From the NCBI RefSeq assembly GCF_900453205.1, contig NZ_UGQU01000004.1, forward strand, positions 1-64,000: a stretch of DNA of 64,000 bases. Reading direction: 5' to 3'. A program made the translations under genes and the position numbers. Positions within the stretch are counted from its first letter, which is position 1. Each line of letters begins with the position of its first letter. The notes under the pieces are model-generated. The model worked only from the letters and a program-made list of their open reading frames with translations. It was not told where the DNA came from and ran no database searches. Of this stretch, positions 27,198 through 37,281 are shown one piece after another. The DNA is from Moraxella lacunata (GTDB lineage: Bacteria; Pseudomonadota; Gammaproteobacteria; Pseudomonadales; Moraxellaceae).

Positions 27198-28878
27198 AGT
27201 GCTGTAAAATTTGCAAAATCTTTTTCATCTCAACTGCTTTCATCATATTTTCCATATACGCCCAATTTGGCTCACCGTTATCATCGGTGGGTAGCATAAT
27301 GGTTTGTTTACTCATTCGTTGGGCATTAAATTTATAACCGTATTGATATTTTTCTTTTTGTTGCAAAATAGCGGTTTTTAAAAATAAATATACCCATTTA
27401 TTGGCATAATCTTTATTTTTTAATTCCAGTCTTTTGACATCATCAGAAAAGATACAGTCATAAGGGTGATAAAAATTTTCTACCACACTCCCATTATAAT
27501 TAACGCCCAAAATATTTTTATCAAGACTGGCGTTGGTATTACTCACAAATTCGGTAATACCATTATTAAATTCAGTCGCTCCGATAAATGGCATATCGCC
27601 TGTTATCATATCAGATTTGGTTAAACGCACACCAGATTTAATAAAAAATATTTGACTTAATTTAAATCTTGCCCATACTATTTCGGCTCGGCTCGGCTCG
27701 GCTCGGCTCGGCTCGGCTCGGCTCGGCTCGGCTCGGCTCGGCTCGGCTCGGCTCGGCTCGGCTAAGGCATTGTATTGATTGAGATAAGAAAGTAAAGTTT
27801 CTATTTTATCTTTTTCAATATTTTTAATAAAATCTTCCATAAATCGCCAATTTGGGTTGCCATTTTTATCTATGGGTAATCTTAACTTTTCTTTGTTAAG
27901 TCTTGATTGGTTTCGTTTATAACCAAAATTATATTTTCCACGAATTTTATCAGCAATGGTGGTAATAAATAATCCGCTATATTCTGTCAAATTTGGATTA
28001 TAACCAACAGAAACATCTTGCGTGGCAATAAATGGTTCTTTTTTATAAACAGAATAACCCATTGCACCTTCGCCATTTCTAATAAAAACAATGGCATTTC
28101 CATCATAAGTTAATTTTTCATTATTTTCAACATATTCAAGAACGCCGTTATTTCGGTTGGTTGCACCGACATAGTTTGTACCTTTTTCGGATAGTTGTAG
28201 ATGATTTAAGCCCTTTGATGGCTTATTGATAAATTCAAAAAGTTCACCGATTTCAAAATAGCTCCATTGAATATCTTGATGATTTGTATCGCTAACAATT
28301 TCTAATAATTTATTGGAATAATAGTTTATTAAATCAGATTTCTGATTTTGTTCAATCTGTTTAATATAATCTTCCATAAATTGCCAATCGGGATTTCCTT
28401 GATTGTCAATGGGTAATATCATCTTAGATTTTTTTATTCTTTTTGGTCGCCACTTTTTGGCATATTCAAAACTTTCTCCACTTTTTCTAAGTAAGGGGAT
28501 AAGAAATTTAGCAAGTTGGGGTGTTAGAGCTCTATTTTTTAAATAGATTGGACTAATGTCGTGACTACAAGTAAATTCTGTAGGTTGAAAATATATATGC
28601 CCTACTGAACCGTTGTTGGTTATAGCTAGGCAATTTCCTTTAAAAACTCTTTTGTTTTTATCTTTGGAGTTTAATTCCCCAGTCTTGTTATAATTTTCTA
28701 TATCTTTAATATCACAAAACCCAGTAATGCCATTATTGTATTGAGTGGCACCAAGAAAAGGAATTTTTCCTTTTTCCGACATAGGTGGTTTTTTATTATA
28801 ATAACCATCTTTAATATCAAATATGTCAGATATATTGAATGTTTTCCAGTTTTTATCATTTAATGTTAATTTACTCAT
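27187..28878 (-). CDS. restriction-modification specificity (S) subunit with three target-recognition modules, phase-variable
   Basis: 563 residues. Three homologous modules (about 1-190, 195-370, 400-563) each begin with a W..F.I..IF segment. Modules 1 and 3 then have PF(L/I)GAT(Q/E)(Y/F)NNGIT (module 2 YVGATNRNNGVLEY), and all end with LP.D..G.P.W..ME plus a helix. Typical S subunits have two. Between modules 2 and 3 lies an in-frame run of Ala-Glu-Pro-Ser-Arg (about 372-399), encoded by 16 pentanucleotide units. GGGGAG lies 7 bases before this ATG, inside the end of the upstream methylase gene; an ATG 3 bases earlier is possible. It would direct the 28871-30793 enzyme to its DNA site. It is in the on (three-module) frame here. 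Confidence 0.9.
   Translation of the reverse strand: MSKLTLNDKNWKTFNISDIFDIKDGYYNKKPPMSEKGKIPFLGATQYNNGITGFCDIKDIENYNKTGELNSKDKNKRVFKGNCLAITNNGSVGHIYFQPTEFTCSHDISPIYLKNRALTPQLAKFLIPLLRKSGESFEYAKKWRPKRIKKSKMILPIDNQGNPDWQFMEDYIKQIEQNQKSDLINYYSNKLLEIVSDTNHQDIQWSYFEIGELFEFINKPSKGLNHLQLSEKGTNYVGATNRNNGVLEYVENNEKLTYDGNAIVFIRNGEGAMGYSVYKKEPFIATQDVSVGYNPNLTEYSGLFITTIADKIRGKYNFGYKRNQSRLNKEKLRLPIDKNGNPNWRFMEDFIKNIEKDKIETLLSYLNQYNALAEPSRAEPSRAEPSRAEPSRAEPSRAEIVWARFKLSQIFFIKSGVRLTKSDMITGDMPFIGATEFNNGITEFVSNTNASLDKNILGVNYNGSVVENFYHPYDCIFSDDVKRLELKNKDYANKWVYLFLKTAILQQKEKYQYGYKFNAQRMSKQTIMLPTDDNGEPNWAYMENMMKAVEMKKILQILQHYEH
27684..27763. repeat. (CGGCT)16 pentanucleotide tandem repeat
   Basis: Sixteen perfect 5-bp units, no interruptions, inside the specificity-subunit gene (read as AGCCG on its coding strand). 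Five does not divide by three, so slipped-strand gain or loss of one or two units shifts the frame. Immediately beyond the repeat, one alternative frame meets TAG after two codons and the other meets TAA after seven. Confidence 0.97.
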
Positions 28879-30793
28879 CATTATTCTCCCCAATACCAAA
28901 CAAATACCCACGCCCGTGCGTAATCATATTCACTTCAAAAGTCAAATAATCCGCCACCGTTTTTTCAAAATCGGCTTCACTGGGAATCTCATCATTAAAA
29001 TAATAAAAAGAGTGTAGCCATTCATCATCGGCTTCAATGGTGGTCTCGACACAAAATTTGGTTGGGGCGGTAATTTCATCACGCCAGACATTAAGCAGAT
29101 GTTCTTTTTTATCTTTGGCGGATTCGGTTTCTATCAAGCCTTTGTGCTTTTGGACTTCAAAACCATCATCTTCAAAGTTAATAAATTTGACCAGTTTTTC
29201 TTTATCGTGCGGTACGCCTGCGGTAAATACGGCAATACACGGATTTGTGCCGACACCATAAAAAGTATTTTTATTTAAAGTAATCACGCCTTCTAAGGTA
29301 TGATGTTTTAGGATATTGGCTTTGATGGCTTGTTCTTCTTTGGTTTTGCCTGTCATTGATGACTGCGGAACAATAACAACCGCCTTGCCATCAGGTGTTA
29401 AGCTGTTTAATAAATGCTCGGTAAAGGCAATTTCATAAAGATTGGGATTTTGTTTTGAGCCTTGTGAATAAGGCGGATTCATCATACCAATATTACAGCT
29501 TTTTAATTGTAATTTGGCGGGATTTTGTTTTAAAAAATCTTCTTGGTCTAAATTGCTTTTGCCATCGCCACGCAAAATCATATTGGTGGTGGCAATGGTA
29601 AACATATAAGGTTGCAATTCAATGCCGTGCAGTTGATTTTTACGAATGTTATTTTTCTGTTTATCGCTGGTCGCTTTTTGGAGCATATAATGCATACCTG
29701 CAATCAAAAATCCAGCCGTACCACAGCAAGGGTCAAGAATACAATCATCGGGCGATAAATTAACAAGTTCGCAAAAAATCTCGGTAATGTGTTTTGGGGT
29801 CAAAACAATACCCAGCGTTTGCCCATCACCGCCAGAATACGACATAAACTCGCCATAAAACCGCCCCAAATAATCTTCGGCGGATTGGGTGTATTTGATA
29901 TTTTGGTAGATGTGTCTGTATAAAAATTCGGTATAATGTTTTAGGGGTGTTTTCTTTAAGTTGTCATTAATTTCATTGATGATTTTGGTATCTTTGATGA
30001 CCGAAAATTGATTAAGCAATTTGTCTTTTTTGACTTCTGGCGATACTTTGACTCTTTTTAAATGATTTTCAATGGCGGTATAAATTTTTTCGCCATCGGT
30101 TGTTATATCATCGCCAATCAAATCATCAATGGAGAAGTTTTTGTATTCCATTTCTCGTAAAGCCAATAAAATCCCAGAGACAAGTAATGGCTTGTCTTTG
30201 TCTTGAATGCTCCCATAATTACGCAAATCTTCGTGCAGGTCTTTGGCGTTTTTAAGAATTTCTGCGGTGGTTTTTTCTTGGGGTGTTTGTTCTTTTAGGA
30301 TTTCTTTAATATAATATTCGTCAATATTGTTTTCATTAAAAGAAATAAAGGTTTCAATATTGTTTAATTCTTTATATTCGCCACGCTCGTTAATAAAAAT
30401 GGGCGTGATGTGATGGCGTTTTTCATCGCCAGAGACACCAATGGCAATAATCTTTTTATAAGTTGTGTGCTGGCTTAGATGAATGCCATAATGTATTGCA
30501 CCATTGACGGCATAATTTTTTATGCTGTCTGTTTCTTGGCAAATGAGATTTTGTTCATTGTGTTTTTGATGAAGGGCAACCTCTTTTTTATCTTCAATGA
30601 CAATCAAAAAATCTTTAATCACACCGACAAATTCAGGCATGCCTACTTTGCCTGTTTTGGCTTTTGATGCACTTTTTAGGGCGGTATCTATTTCCAAAAT
30701 AGAACTCCCCTGTGCGTCAAAATTATCTGCAATATCAGCATTTTTTAATAAATCATATACCCAAAAATCGGTAGATTTTTCTTTCTTTGCCAT
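28871..30793 (-). CDS. BcgI-like fused endonuclease/N6-adenine DNA methyltransferase
   Basis: 640 residues. The N-terminal 100 residues carry a PD-(D/E)XK-like nuclease pattern: PEFVGVIKD (Asp61) then FLIVIEDKKE (Glu67, Lys69). A helical linker leads to an HsdM-type methylase with SAM motif I DPCCGTAGFLIAG (about 350-362) and catalytic NPPYSQG (about 437-443). Length and order match the A subunit of BcgI (type IIB), which cuts on both sides of its site. The S gene overlaps its end by 8 bases, and no hsdR gene is near. Type I HsdM alone would lack the nuclease part. Adenine methylation is family knowledge; the cutting pattern is inferred. Confidence 0.87.
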   Translation of the reverse strand: MAKKEKSTDFWVYDLLKNADIADNFDAQGSSILEIDTALKSASKAKTGKVGMPEFVGVIKDFLIVIEDKKEVALHQKHNEQNLICQETDSIKNYAVNGAIHYGIHLSQHTTYKKIIAIGVSGDEKRHHITPIFINERGEYKELNNIETFISFNENNIDEYYIKEILKEQTPQEKTTAEILKNAKDLHEDLRNYGSIQDKDKPLLVSGILLALREMEYKNFSIDDLIGDDITTDGEKIYTAIENHLKRVKVSPEVKKDKLLNQFSVIKDTKIINEINDNLKKTPLKHYTEFLYRHIYQNIKYTQSAEDYLGRFYGEFMSYSGGDGQTLGIVLTPKHITEIFCELVNLSPDDCILDPCCGTAGFLIAGMHYMLQKATSDKQKNNIRKNQLHGIELQPYMFTIATTNMILRGDGKSNLDQEDFLKQNPAKLQLKSCNIGMMNPPYSQGSKQNPNLYEIAFTEHLLNSLTPDGKAVVIVPQSSMTGKTKEEQAIKANILKHHTLEGVITLNKNTFYGVGTNPCIAVFTAGVPHDKEKLVKFINFEDDGFEVQKHKGLIETESAKDKKEHLLNVWRDEITAPTKFCVETTIEADDEWLHSFYYFNDEIPSEADFEKTVADYLTFEVNMITHGRGYLFGIGENNDE

Positions 30794-30864
30794 TGTTTAT
30801 CCAAAATTTAATAGAAATAAATGCCTTATTTTAAGATAAGGCATTTATAAAAGTTTACCTAACT

Positions 30865-32334
30865 TTAACCAATCAACTTCTTCAACAATTCATTAACTTG
30901 TGCTGGATTGGCTTTTCCTTTACTGGCTTTCATTACCTGACCGACCAGTCCATTAAAGGCTTTTTCTTTTCCGCCTTTATATTCGTCCACCATGGTTTGA
31001 TTGTTAGCAAGGACTTCTTTAATAATCGCTTCAATCGCCCCTGTGTCGGTCTCTTGTTTTAGCCCTTTTTCATCGATAATCTCATCGGCAGATTTGTCGG
31101 ACTCCCACAGATAGCCAAACACTTCTTTGGCGATTTTTCCGCTAATGGTATTATCCAAAATGCGAGCAATCAACCCTGCCAAGCGTTCAGCAGAGATCGG
31201 CGATTTATCAATGGTTAGCTCGTTTTTATTGAGTGAACCTGACAGCTCGCCCATGACCCAGTTTGCCCCAATTTTGGCGTTATTTTTGCCAATGATTTCT
31301 ACCACTTGCAAGAAATAATCCGACAGCTCACGGCTACCATTTAGCACGTTGGCATCATAAGCGGTCAAGCCAAACTCACTGGCAAATCGCTCTTTACGCA
31401 CGCTCGGTAGCTCTGGCATATCGGCACGCACTTTGGCAAGCGTCTCATCAGAGATGACAACAGGCAACAGGTCGGGGTCTGGGAAGTAGCGGTAATCGTT
31501 GGCTTCTTCTTTGGTGCGCATGGCACGGGTTTCGTCTTTTTCGGGGTCGTATAGGCGTGTGGCTTGCACGACTTTACCGCCGTCTTCGATGACGTCAATT
31601 TGGCGTTCAATTTCGGATTTAATGGCTCGCTCAATAAAGCGGAACGAGTTTAGGTTTTTGAGTTCACAGCGAGTACCAAAAGGCGTGTTTGGCTTATGTA
31701 CCGACACGTTGATGTCCGCACGGAAGCTACCTTCTGCCATAATCGCGTCTGAGATACCAAGCCAAGTAACCAGCTCATGAATGGTCTTGACATAGGCGAC
31801 CGCTTCGCCCACCGAACGCATATCAGGCTCGGAGACGATTTCGATGAGTGGCGTACCAGCACGGTTCAAATCCACGCCCGTCATCTGTGGCACAGCGTCA
31901 TGCACCGATTTGCCAGCGTCTTCTTCTAGGTGGGCTCGTGTGATACCGATACGTTTGGTGTATTCGTCTTTTTGCCCTGCGTTTACAAGGATGTCAATGT
32001 AGCCACGTCCGACAATGGGGTTTGCCATTTGCGTGATTTGATAGCCTTTGGGCAGGTCGGGGTAGAAGTAGTTTTTGCGGTCAAAGGTGTTGTATGTGCC
32101 AAGCTCGGCATTGACACCCATGCCAAATTTTAAGGCACGTTCAATCACGCCTTCATTGAGTACAGGCAACGCCCCTGGAAAGCCCAAATCCACAATGGTG
32201 GCTTGGGTGTTTGGCTCTTGCCCAAAGGCGGTGGGGGCGTTTGAAAAGATTTTACTGTCGGTGTTTAATTGGCAATGGATTTCAATACCAATCACGACTT
32301 CATAGCCGTCAATTAGGGGGGCTTGTTGGGTCAT
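30865..32334 (-). CDS. gatB: Asp-tRNA(Asn)/Glu-tRNA(Gln) amidotransferase subunit B
   Basis: Kinase-like subunit that activates the misacylated tRNA in the GatCAB complex, using ammonia delivered by GatA. 489 residues, full length. The catalytic cradle ([67 protein letters not shown]) is intact, and the GatB/YqeY tail domain ends [31 protein letters not shown]. Unlike the usual contiguous gatCAB, it is separated from gatA by three genes. Confidence 0.97.
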   Translation of the reverse strand: MTQQAPLIDGYEVVIGIEIHCQLNTDSKIFSNAPTAFGQEPNTQATIVDLGFPGALPVLNEGVIERALKFGMGVNAELGTYNTFDRKNYFYPDLPKGYQITQMANPIVGRGYIDILVNAGQKDEYTKRIGITRAHLEEDAGKSVHDAVPQMTGVDLNRAGTPLIEIVSEPDMRSVGEAVAYVKTIHELVTWLGISDAIMAEGSFRADINVSVHKPNTPFGTRCELKNLNSFRFIERAIKSEIERQIDVIEDGGKVVQATRLYDPEKDETRAMRTKEEANDYRYFPDPDLLPVVISDETLAKVRADMPELPSVRKERFASEFGLTAYDANVLNGSRELSDYFLQVVEIIGKNNAKIGANWVMGELSGSLNKNELTIDKSPISAERLAGLIARILDNTISGKIAKEVFGYLWESDKSADEIIDEKGLKQETDTGAIEAIIKEVLANNQTMVDEYKGGKEKAFNGLVGQVMKASKGKANPAQVNELLKKLIG

Positions 32335-32380
32335 AGGGTTTTCCTTGGGTTTAAATTGGTTTATTAAATCAGTTGCTTTT

Positions 32381-32791
32381 TTATTTAAAAATATTAGAAA
32401 AAATATGTATAAAAAAGCAACAAATACAAAAAATTAAAAACATCATGGAATAATATAAACATGCTTTTGCGATATTGGCAAAGCTTTCATTTTTACCAAA
32501 AATAAACAGCAGTATAAACAATACCAATAAGGATATGCTGTTTAATAAGATAAAAGCGTATATTAGACCAAAGAGATTTATCTTGGCAAAATAAGTTAAT
32601 ATGATAAATAAAACCAAAGAAATGGCAAAACAAGATTTTGTACGATGTTTTGATATTTCATGTAGTTTTATTTGGTGATTATCTCTTAAATATAACAAAA
32701 ATAAATAGCAAAAAAATATCAGTAAAAACAGCAATACAGGTAGAATAAATATCCCGTACACAAAAACACCGTATATCCACATATTTTTCAC
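32381..32791 (-). CDS. small integral membrane protein, unknown
   Basis: About 136 residues with three or four hydrophobic helices ([90 protein letters not shown]). Start: GTG at 32791 or the ATG three codons later. It is very AT-rich and lies between gatA and gatB with two other accessory genes. Not recognised. Confidence 0.5.
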   Translation of the reverse strand: MKNMWIYGVFVYGIFILPVLLFLLIFFCYLFLLYLRDNHQIKLHEISKHRTKSCFAISLVLFIILTYFAKINLFGLIYAFILLNSISLLVLFILLFIFGKNESFANIAKACLYYSMMFLIFCICCFFIHIFSNIFK

Positions 32792-32813
32792 CAGTTTTTA
32801 AAAAGATGTTTTG

Positions 32814-33023
32814 CTACTTATATTTTTTATCATTTGCCAAACGTTCGGATAAAATTTGTTGATGTGCTTGGCTAAGTTCTTCATCAGATGAGTTTGATTT
32901 TTGCTTTAACCATAAATAAGGCTCAGAAATTTTTTGAAAAAACTCCGCCAAATTATCCTTACCGACTTGGTTAATTAACTCTTGATAATAAACATCATCA
33001 AATTGTAAAGTAACAGTTTGCAT
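32814..33023 (-). CDS. small hydrophilic protein, unknown
   Basis: 69 residues (MQTVTLQFDDVYYQELINQVGKDNLAEFF ... SERLANDKKYK). SD AAGGAG lies in the last codons of the acetyltransferase gene, whose stop is 2 bases from this ATG, so translation is coupled. The short N-terminal beta strand followed by helices resembles ribbon-helix-helix antitoxins, but no toxin-like partner is recognisable next to it. Confidence 0.6.
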   Translation of the reverse strand: MQTVTLQFDDVYYQELINQVGKDNLAEFFQKISEPYLWLKQKSNSSDEELSQAHQQILSERLANDKKYK

Positions 33024-33025
33024 GA

Positions 33026-33529
33026 TTACTCCTTAATTCTCGCCATGGTATAAGCATTGACAAATTTGCCATGTCTAAATGCAAATTTTTGATGCTCGCC
33101 TTCAATGACAAACCCAAATTTTTGATAAAGGGCAATGGCTTTTTCGTTGTCGGTATAAACGGTCAATTCCACTCGCTCCAAATTTAGCCAATTATCCGCC
33201 AAATCCAAAATCGTCTGCATAAGCTGACTGCCCACGCCTTGCCCTTGATGACTTTCGCTCACGGCAATCACAAAGTTGCCAATATGCCGTCTTCTGGGGT
33301 TGGTTTCGGTGCGTAGGGCGATATTGCCAACAACGTGTTCTGTGTCATTATCACAAACAACCGCCACAAATGAATGAGCGTGTTCTGGGATATTGCCAAG
33401 CCACTTTTTCCAATTGTCTACCGATTGACTGGGTAAGTGCAAAGTTTGACTATATACGCTTTGATTGGTATAGAGCTTTTGTACGCCTTCTGCGTGTTTT
33501 TGTTCGGTACGGCAAATAATCACAGTCAT
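33026..33529 (-). CDS. GNAT N-acetyltransferase, YhhY/AaaT-like
   Basis: 167 residues. The acetyl-CoA motif SESHQGQGVGSQLMQTILDLADNW and the following LERVELTVYTDNEKAIALYQKFGFVIEGEHQKFAFRHGKFVNAYTMAR closely follow E. coli YhhY (AaaT), which N-acetylates L-phenylalanine and L-methionine. Cytosolic. It is the first of three genes inserted between gatA and gatB. Substrate specificity is inferred by similarity only. Confidence 0.82.
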   Translation of the reverse strand: MTVIICRTEQKHAEGVQKLYTNQSVYSQTLHLPSQSVDNWKKWLGNIPEHAHSFVAVVCDNDTEHVVGNIALRTETNPRRRHIGNFVIAVSESHQGQGVGSQLMQTILDLADNWLNLERVELTVYTDNEKAIALYQKFGFVIEGEHQKFAFRHGKFVNAYTMARIKE

Positions 33530-33589
33530 GGGTTGTCCTTAATATTTTGGTGGTGTGATACTATCAATCCATACTTTAATGAAATTGTC

Positions 33590-33680
33590 GGGTAAATCGT
33601 GGATTGGTGGCAGGGTGCGTATGACGCACCAACATACCCTTTATTAAAAGGTGCGTGGAACGGCACCCTACGATTTACCC
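33590..33680. repeat. 91-bp element with 11-bp terminal inverted repeats
   Basis: GGGTAAATCGT (33590-33600) and ACGATTTACCC (33670-33680) bracket two GGTGC...GCACC palindromes (33614-33630, 33650-33667). The inner palindromes match those at 10500-10516. It has no coding capacity and lies between gatA and the acetyltransferase gene. Confidence 0.7.
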
Positions 33681-33704
33681 AGTGATTGATACGGCAATCT
33701 CATC

Positions 33705-35180
33705 TTAGTCCAAATTCGGCGTATCCTTATGAAACTCGGTATTCGCCTGATAAATATGAGCGGTTTTTAATAGTTCACTTTCCGCCCAATGCTTGCCAAT
33801 AAGTTGCAAGCCCACAGGCAAGCCGTTCGCTTGTCCCACAGGGTGCGATAGGGCGGGCAGACCTGCCAAGTTTACACCAATGGTATATACGTCAAGCAGA
33901 TAAATGCTGGCAGGGTCAAGGCTTTCGCCCAATTTATAGGCAACCGTTGGGGCGGTGGGGCTTGCGATGATGTCGCATTTTTCAAACGCCTTTTTAAAGT
34001 CGTCCACAATAAGACGGCGAACCTTTTGGGCTTTGGTATAATAAGCGTCAAAATACCCTGCCGATAGGGCATACGTTCCCATGATGATACGGCGTTGCAC
34101 TTCCGCCCCAAAACCTTCGGAGCGTGAACGGGTGTATAGGTCATGCAAATCTTTGGGGTTTTCACAGCGATAGCCAAAACGCACGCCGTCATAGCGAGAC
34201 AGGTTTGAGCTGGCTTCGGCAGGGGCAAGCAGATAATAAGTGGCAAGCGTTACGGCAGGGTCGGTGATGTCCACTTCTACAATCTCTGCTCCCAGCTCTT
34301 CATATTTGGCTAGGGCGGTGCGAATGGATTTTTCTACTTCACTATCAAGACCTGCCCCAAAATACGCCTTTGCTACACCGATTTTTTTGCCTGCTAGGGG
34401 TTTGCCGTCTGTCTTGGTCGCCAAAATGTCCGCCACATAATCTTCGGTGGGGCGGTTGATAGACGTTGCGTCTTTGGGGTCGTGTCCTGTCATGGGAGCG
34501 AGCAGGTAGGCACAGTCTAGGGCGGATTTGCCAAAAGTGCCTGCTTGGTCAAGGCTTGACGCATAAGCAATCATGCCATAGCGAGATACACGTCCATAAG
34601 TGGGCTTAATGCCTGTAATGCCACAAAATGACGCAGGTTGGCGAATAGAACCGCCCGTATCTGAGCCTGTCGCCACAGGCACAAAACCGCTTGCCACCGC
34701 CGCCGCTGACCCACCAGACGACCCCCCTGGCACACGAGCGGTATCCCAAGGGTTGTGTACCGCCCCAAAGTATGAGCTTTCGTTGTCCGAACCCATGGCA
34801 AATTCGTCCATGTTGAGCTTACCTAGGCTGACAAATCCAGCGTTGGCGATGTTTTCCACCACAGTTGCGTCATAAGGCGAGACGAAATTGGATAGGATTT
34901 TTGAGCCTGCCGAGGTTAGCACGCCTTTGGTGCATAGGTTGTCTTTGTGAGCCATTGGCACGCCAAGCAGGGGGCGAGTGTCGCCTTCGGCACGCAGTTT
35001 GTCGGCAAGTTCGGCTTGTTTTAGGGCGTTGTCAAAATCTTTGGTAATAAAGCTGTTGATTTGCCCGTCTAGGCTGTCAATGCGACTGGCAAAATGTTTG
35101 ACCAGTTCTTGACTGCTAAATTGTTTGTTTTTTAAGCCGTCTGCTAATTCATGGACGGATAGGTGGTGTAGGTCTGTCAT
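33705..35180 (-). CDS. gatA: Asp-tRNA(Asn)/Glu-tRNA(Gln) amidotransferase subunit A
   Basis: Glutaminase subunit releasing ammonia from glutamine for GatB. The 491-residue amidase-signature protein has the Lys of the triad in [14 protein letters not shown] and the Ser-cis-Ser-Lys region with [37 protein letters not shown] (cis-Ser and nucleophile Ser in [12 protein letters not shown]). It lies downstream of gatC by about 135 bases that include a palindromic repeat. Confidence 0.97.
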   Translation of the reverse strand: MTDLHHLSVHELADGLKNKQFSSQELVKHFASRIDSLDGQINSFITKDFDNALKQAELADKLRAEGDTRPLLGVPMAHKDNLCTKGVLTSAGSKILSNFVSPYDATVVENIANAGFVSLGKLNMDEFAMGSDNESSYFGAVHNPWDTARVPGGSSGGSAAAVASGFVPVATGSDTGGSIRQPASFCGITGIKPTYGRVSRYGMIAYASSLDQAGTFGKSALDCAYLLAPMTGHDPKDATSINRPTEDYVADILATKTDGKPLAGKKIGVAKAYFGAGLDSEVEKSIRTALAKYEELGAEIVEVDITDPAVTLATYYLLAPAEASSNLSRYDGVRFGYRCENPKDLHDLYTRSRSEGFGAEVQRRIIMGTYALSAGYFDAYYTKAQKVRRLIVDDFKKAFEKCDIIASPTAPTVAYKLGESLDPASIYLLDVYTIGVNLAGLPALSHPVGQANGLPVGLQLIGKHWAESELLKTAHIYQANTEFHKDTPNLD

Positions 35181-35234
35181 AAAATGCCTTTTTTGTGTGT
35201 CGTTTTAATATTGAGTGCTTTAATCTTAACTAAA

Positions 35235-35297
35235 TTGTAGGGGCGAATCACATTCGCCCTTCATAAACCAACAATAATATTAAAGCTGATAATGGGG
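35235..35297 (+). repeat. GGGCGAAT palindromic repeat
   Basis: TTGTAGGGGCGAATCACATTCGCCC, a perfect 8-bp hairpin with loop CAC, followed by TTCATAA and GCTGATAATGGGG. It is in the gatC-gatA spacer and belongs to the same family as 25052-25114. Confidence 0.7.
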
Positions 35298-35317
35298 AAT
35301 TGTTTAAATTATTGATA

Positions 35318-35605
35318 TTATTCAATCACCTGTGGCACAAGGTATAAGCCATCTTGTACCGCAGGGGCGACCGTCTGAAAGCCGTCTCGGTCAATATTAG
35401 GGTTGGCGACATCGGCACGCAACTCGGTACAGGCTTCGTGAATGTTGGCAAGGGGCTTGATGTCATCGGTATTGACATCAGACAAGACATTCATCATGGC
35501 AAGGATTTTGTCAAGACCGCTAGCGTAGCTTTGGGCGGTGGTGTCGTCAATGGCAAGACGAGATAGGTTGGCACAATTTTGCACATCTTGGGCGGTGATT
35601 GTCAT
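35318..35605 (-). CDS. gatC: Asp-tRNA(Asn)/Glu-tRNA(Gln) amidotransferase subunit C
   Basis: 95-residue belt subunit that stabilises the GatA-GatB pair. The family pattern is visible: CANLSRLAIDDTTAQSYASGLDKILAMMNVLSDVNTDDIKPLANI, then ELRADV and a C-terminal GLYLVPQVIE. It is the first gene of the gat cluster and is divergent from mreB, with 366 bases between the starts. Confidence 0.96.
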   Translation of the reverse strand: MTITAQDVQNCANLSRLAIDDTTAQSYASGLDKILAMMNVLSDVNTDDIKPLANIHEACTELRADVANPNIDRDGFQTVAPAVQDGLYLVPQVIE

Positions 35606-35855
35606 AAATTTTCCTAAAATAACAGTTAAAATGTTAATGCTTGATAAAAGCGAATAGACTGGCTAATTTTACCATAAAGTTAATGATTTCAAAAAATTAA
35701 AATTTACTCAGTTATACTCTTACGTTTATCTTAATTTTTGGTAAAATTTAGTAACTTTGGTTAAAAATCGGCAAATTTAACCCATTTTGTAAAAATTTCT
35801 TGCAAATTAGGCAAAATTTTTCATAAATCCTCATGATTTTTTTGTCATAAATCGG

Positions 35856-35861
35856 TATAAT
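35856..35861 (+). promoter_or_regulatory. mreB -10 element (candidate)
   Basis: TATAAT in a very AT-rich stretch 110 bases upstream of mreB; no good -35 is seen at the right distance. The leader also holds a hairpin CACTCAT/ATGAGTG (35914-35935). The remainder of 35606-35971 shows AT-rich sequence only. Confidence 0.4.
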
Positions 35862-35932
35862 TTACCACAATTTTTTAACTATTTGGCATTTGGCTAATTT
35901 TTAATCATATTTTCACTCATGGATTAAGATGA

Positions 35933-37003
<1,071 letters not shown>

Positions 37004-37018
37004 ATCCACGAAATCATG

Positions 37019-37042
37019 AGCGGTGTTCACGCACCGCTTTTT
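37019..37042 (+). terminator. terminator after mreB
   Basis: AGCGGTG (37019-37025) / CACCGCT (37032-37038), loop TTCACG, then TTTT. It lies between mreB and the MITE copy C. Confidence 0.75.
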
Positions 37043-37078
37043 GTGTTTTGGGCTTGTGAAGTTATTTGTTCATAAGTA

Positions 37079-37281
37079 GGACGTGTTGAACATTGATAAC
37101 ATTCTTATAGATATGGCAAAATTTGACAATTTCAACCAATTTTTGCATGAAAAATGGCTAAATCTTGTGGCTCGAAGTCAAAAACTTGTCCGATAGAATG
37201 ACTATCAGCCTCAAGTTCTTTCCTTGAAAAACGTGCGATTTTTCTCATTTTTCATTGTAAATACCAATATTCAACACGTCC
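37079..37281 (+). repeat. MITE-like element, copy C, between mreB and mreC
   Basis: Starts GGACGTGTTGAAC and ends ATTCAACACGTCC, the matching G-to-A / C-to-T change being present at both ends. It is flanked by TA (37077-37078 and 37282-37283). Same orientation and layout as copy F, with the GATAG...CTATC hairpin module. Its right end is 20 bases from the mreC start. Confidence 0.88.

Noticed and set aside
27684-27763. CRISPR-like array
   Set aside because: Contiguous 5-bp units without spacers; it is a microsatellite in a coding frame.
32814-33529. Toxin-antitoxin pair (GNAT toxin with ribbon-helix-helix antitoxin)
   Set aside because: The acetyltransferase matches YhhY, not the TacT/AtaT type, and the order (GNAT first) and the small protein's sequence are not typical.
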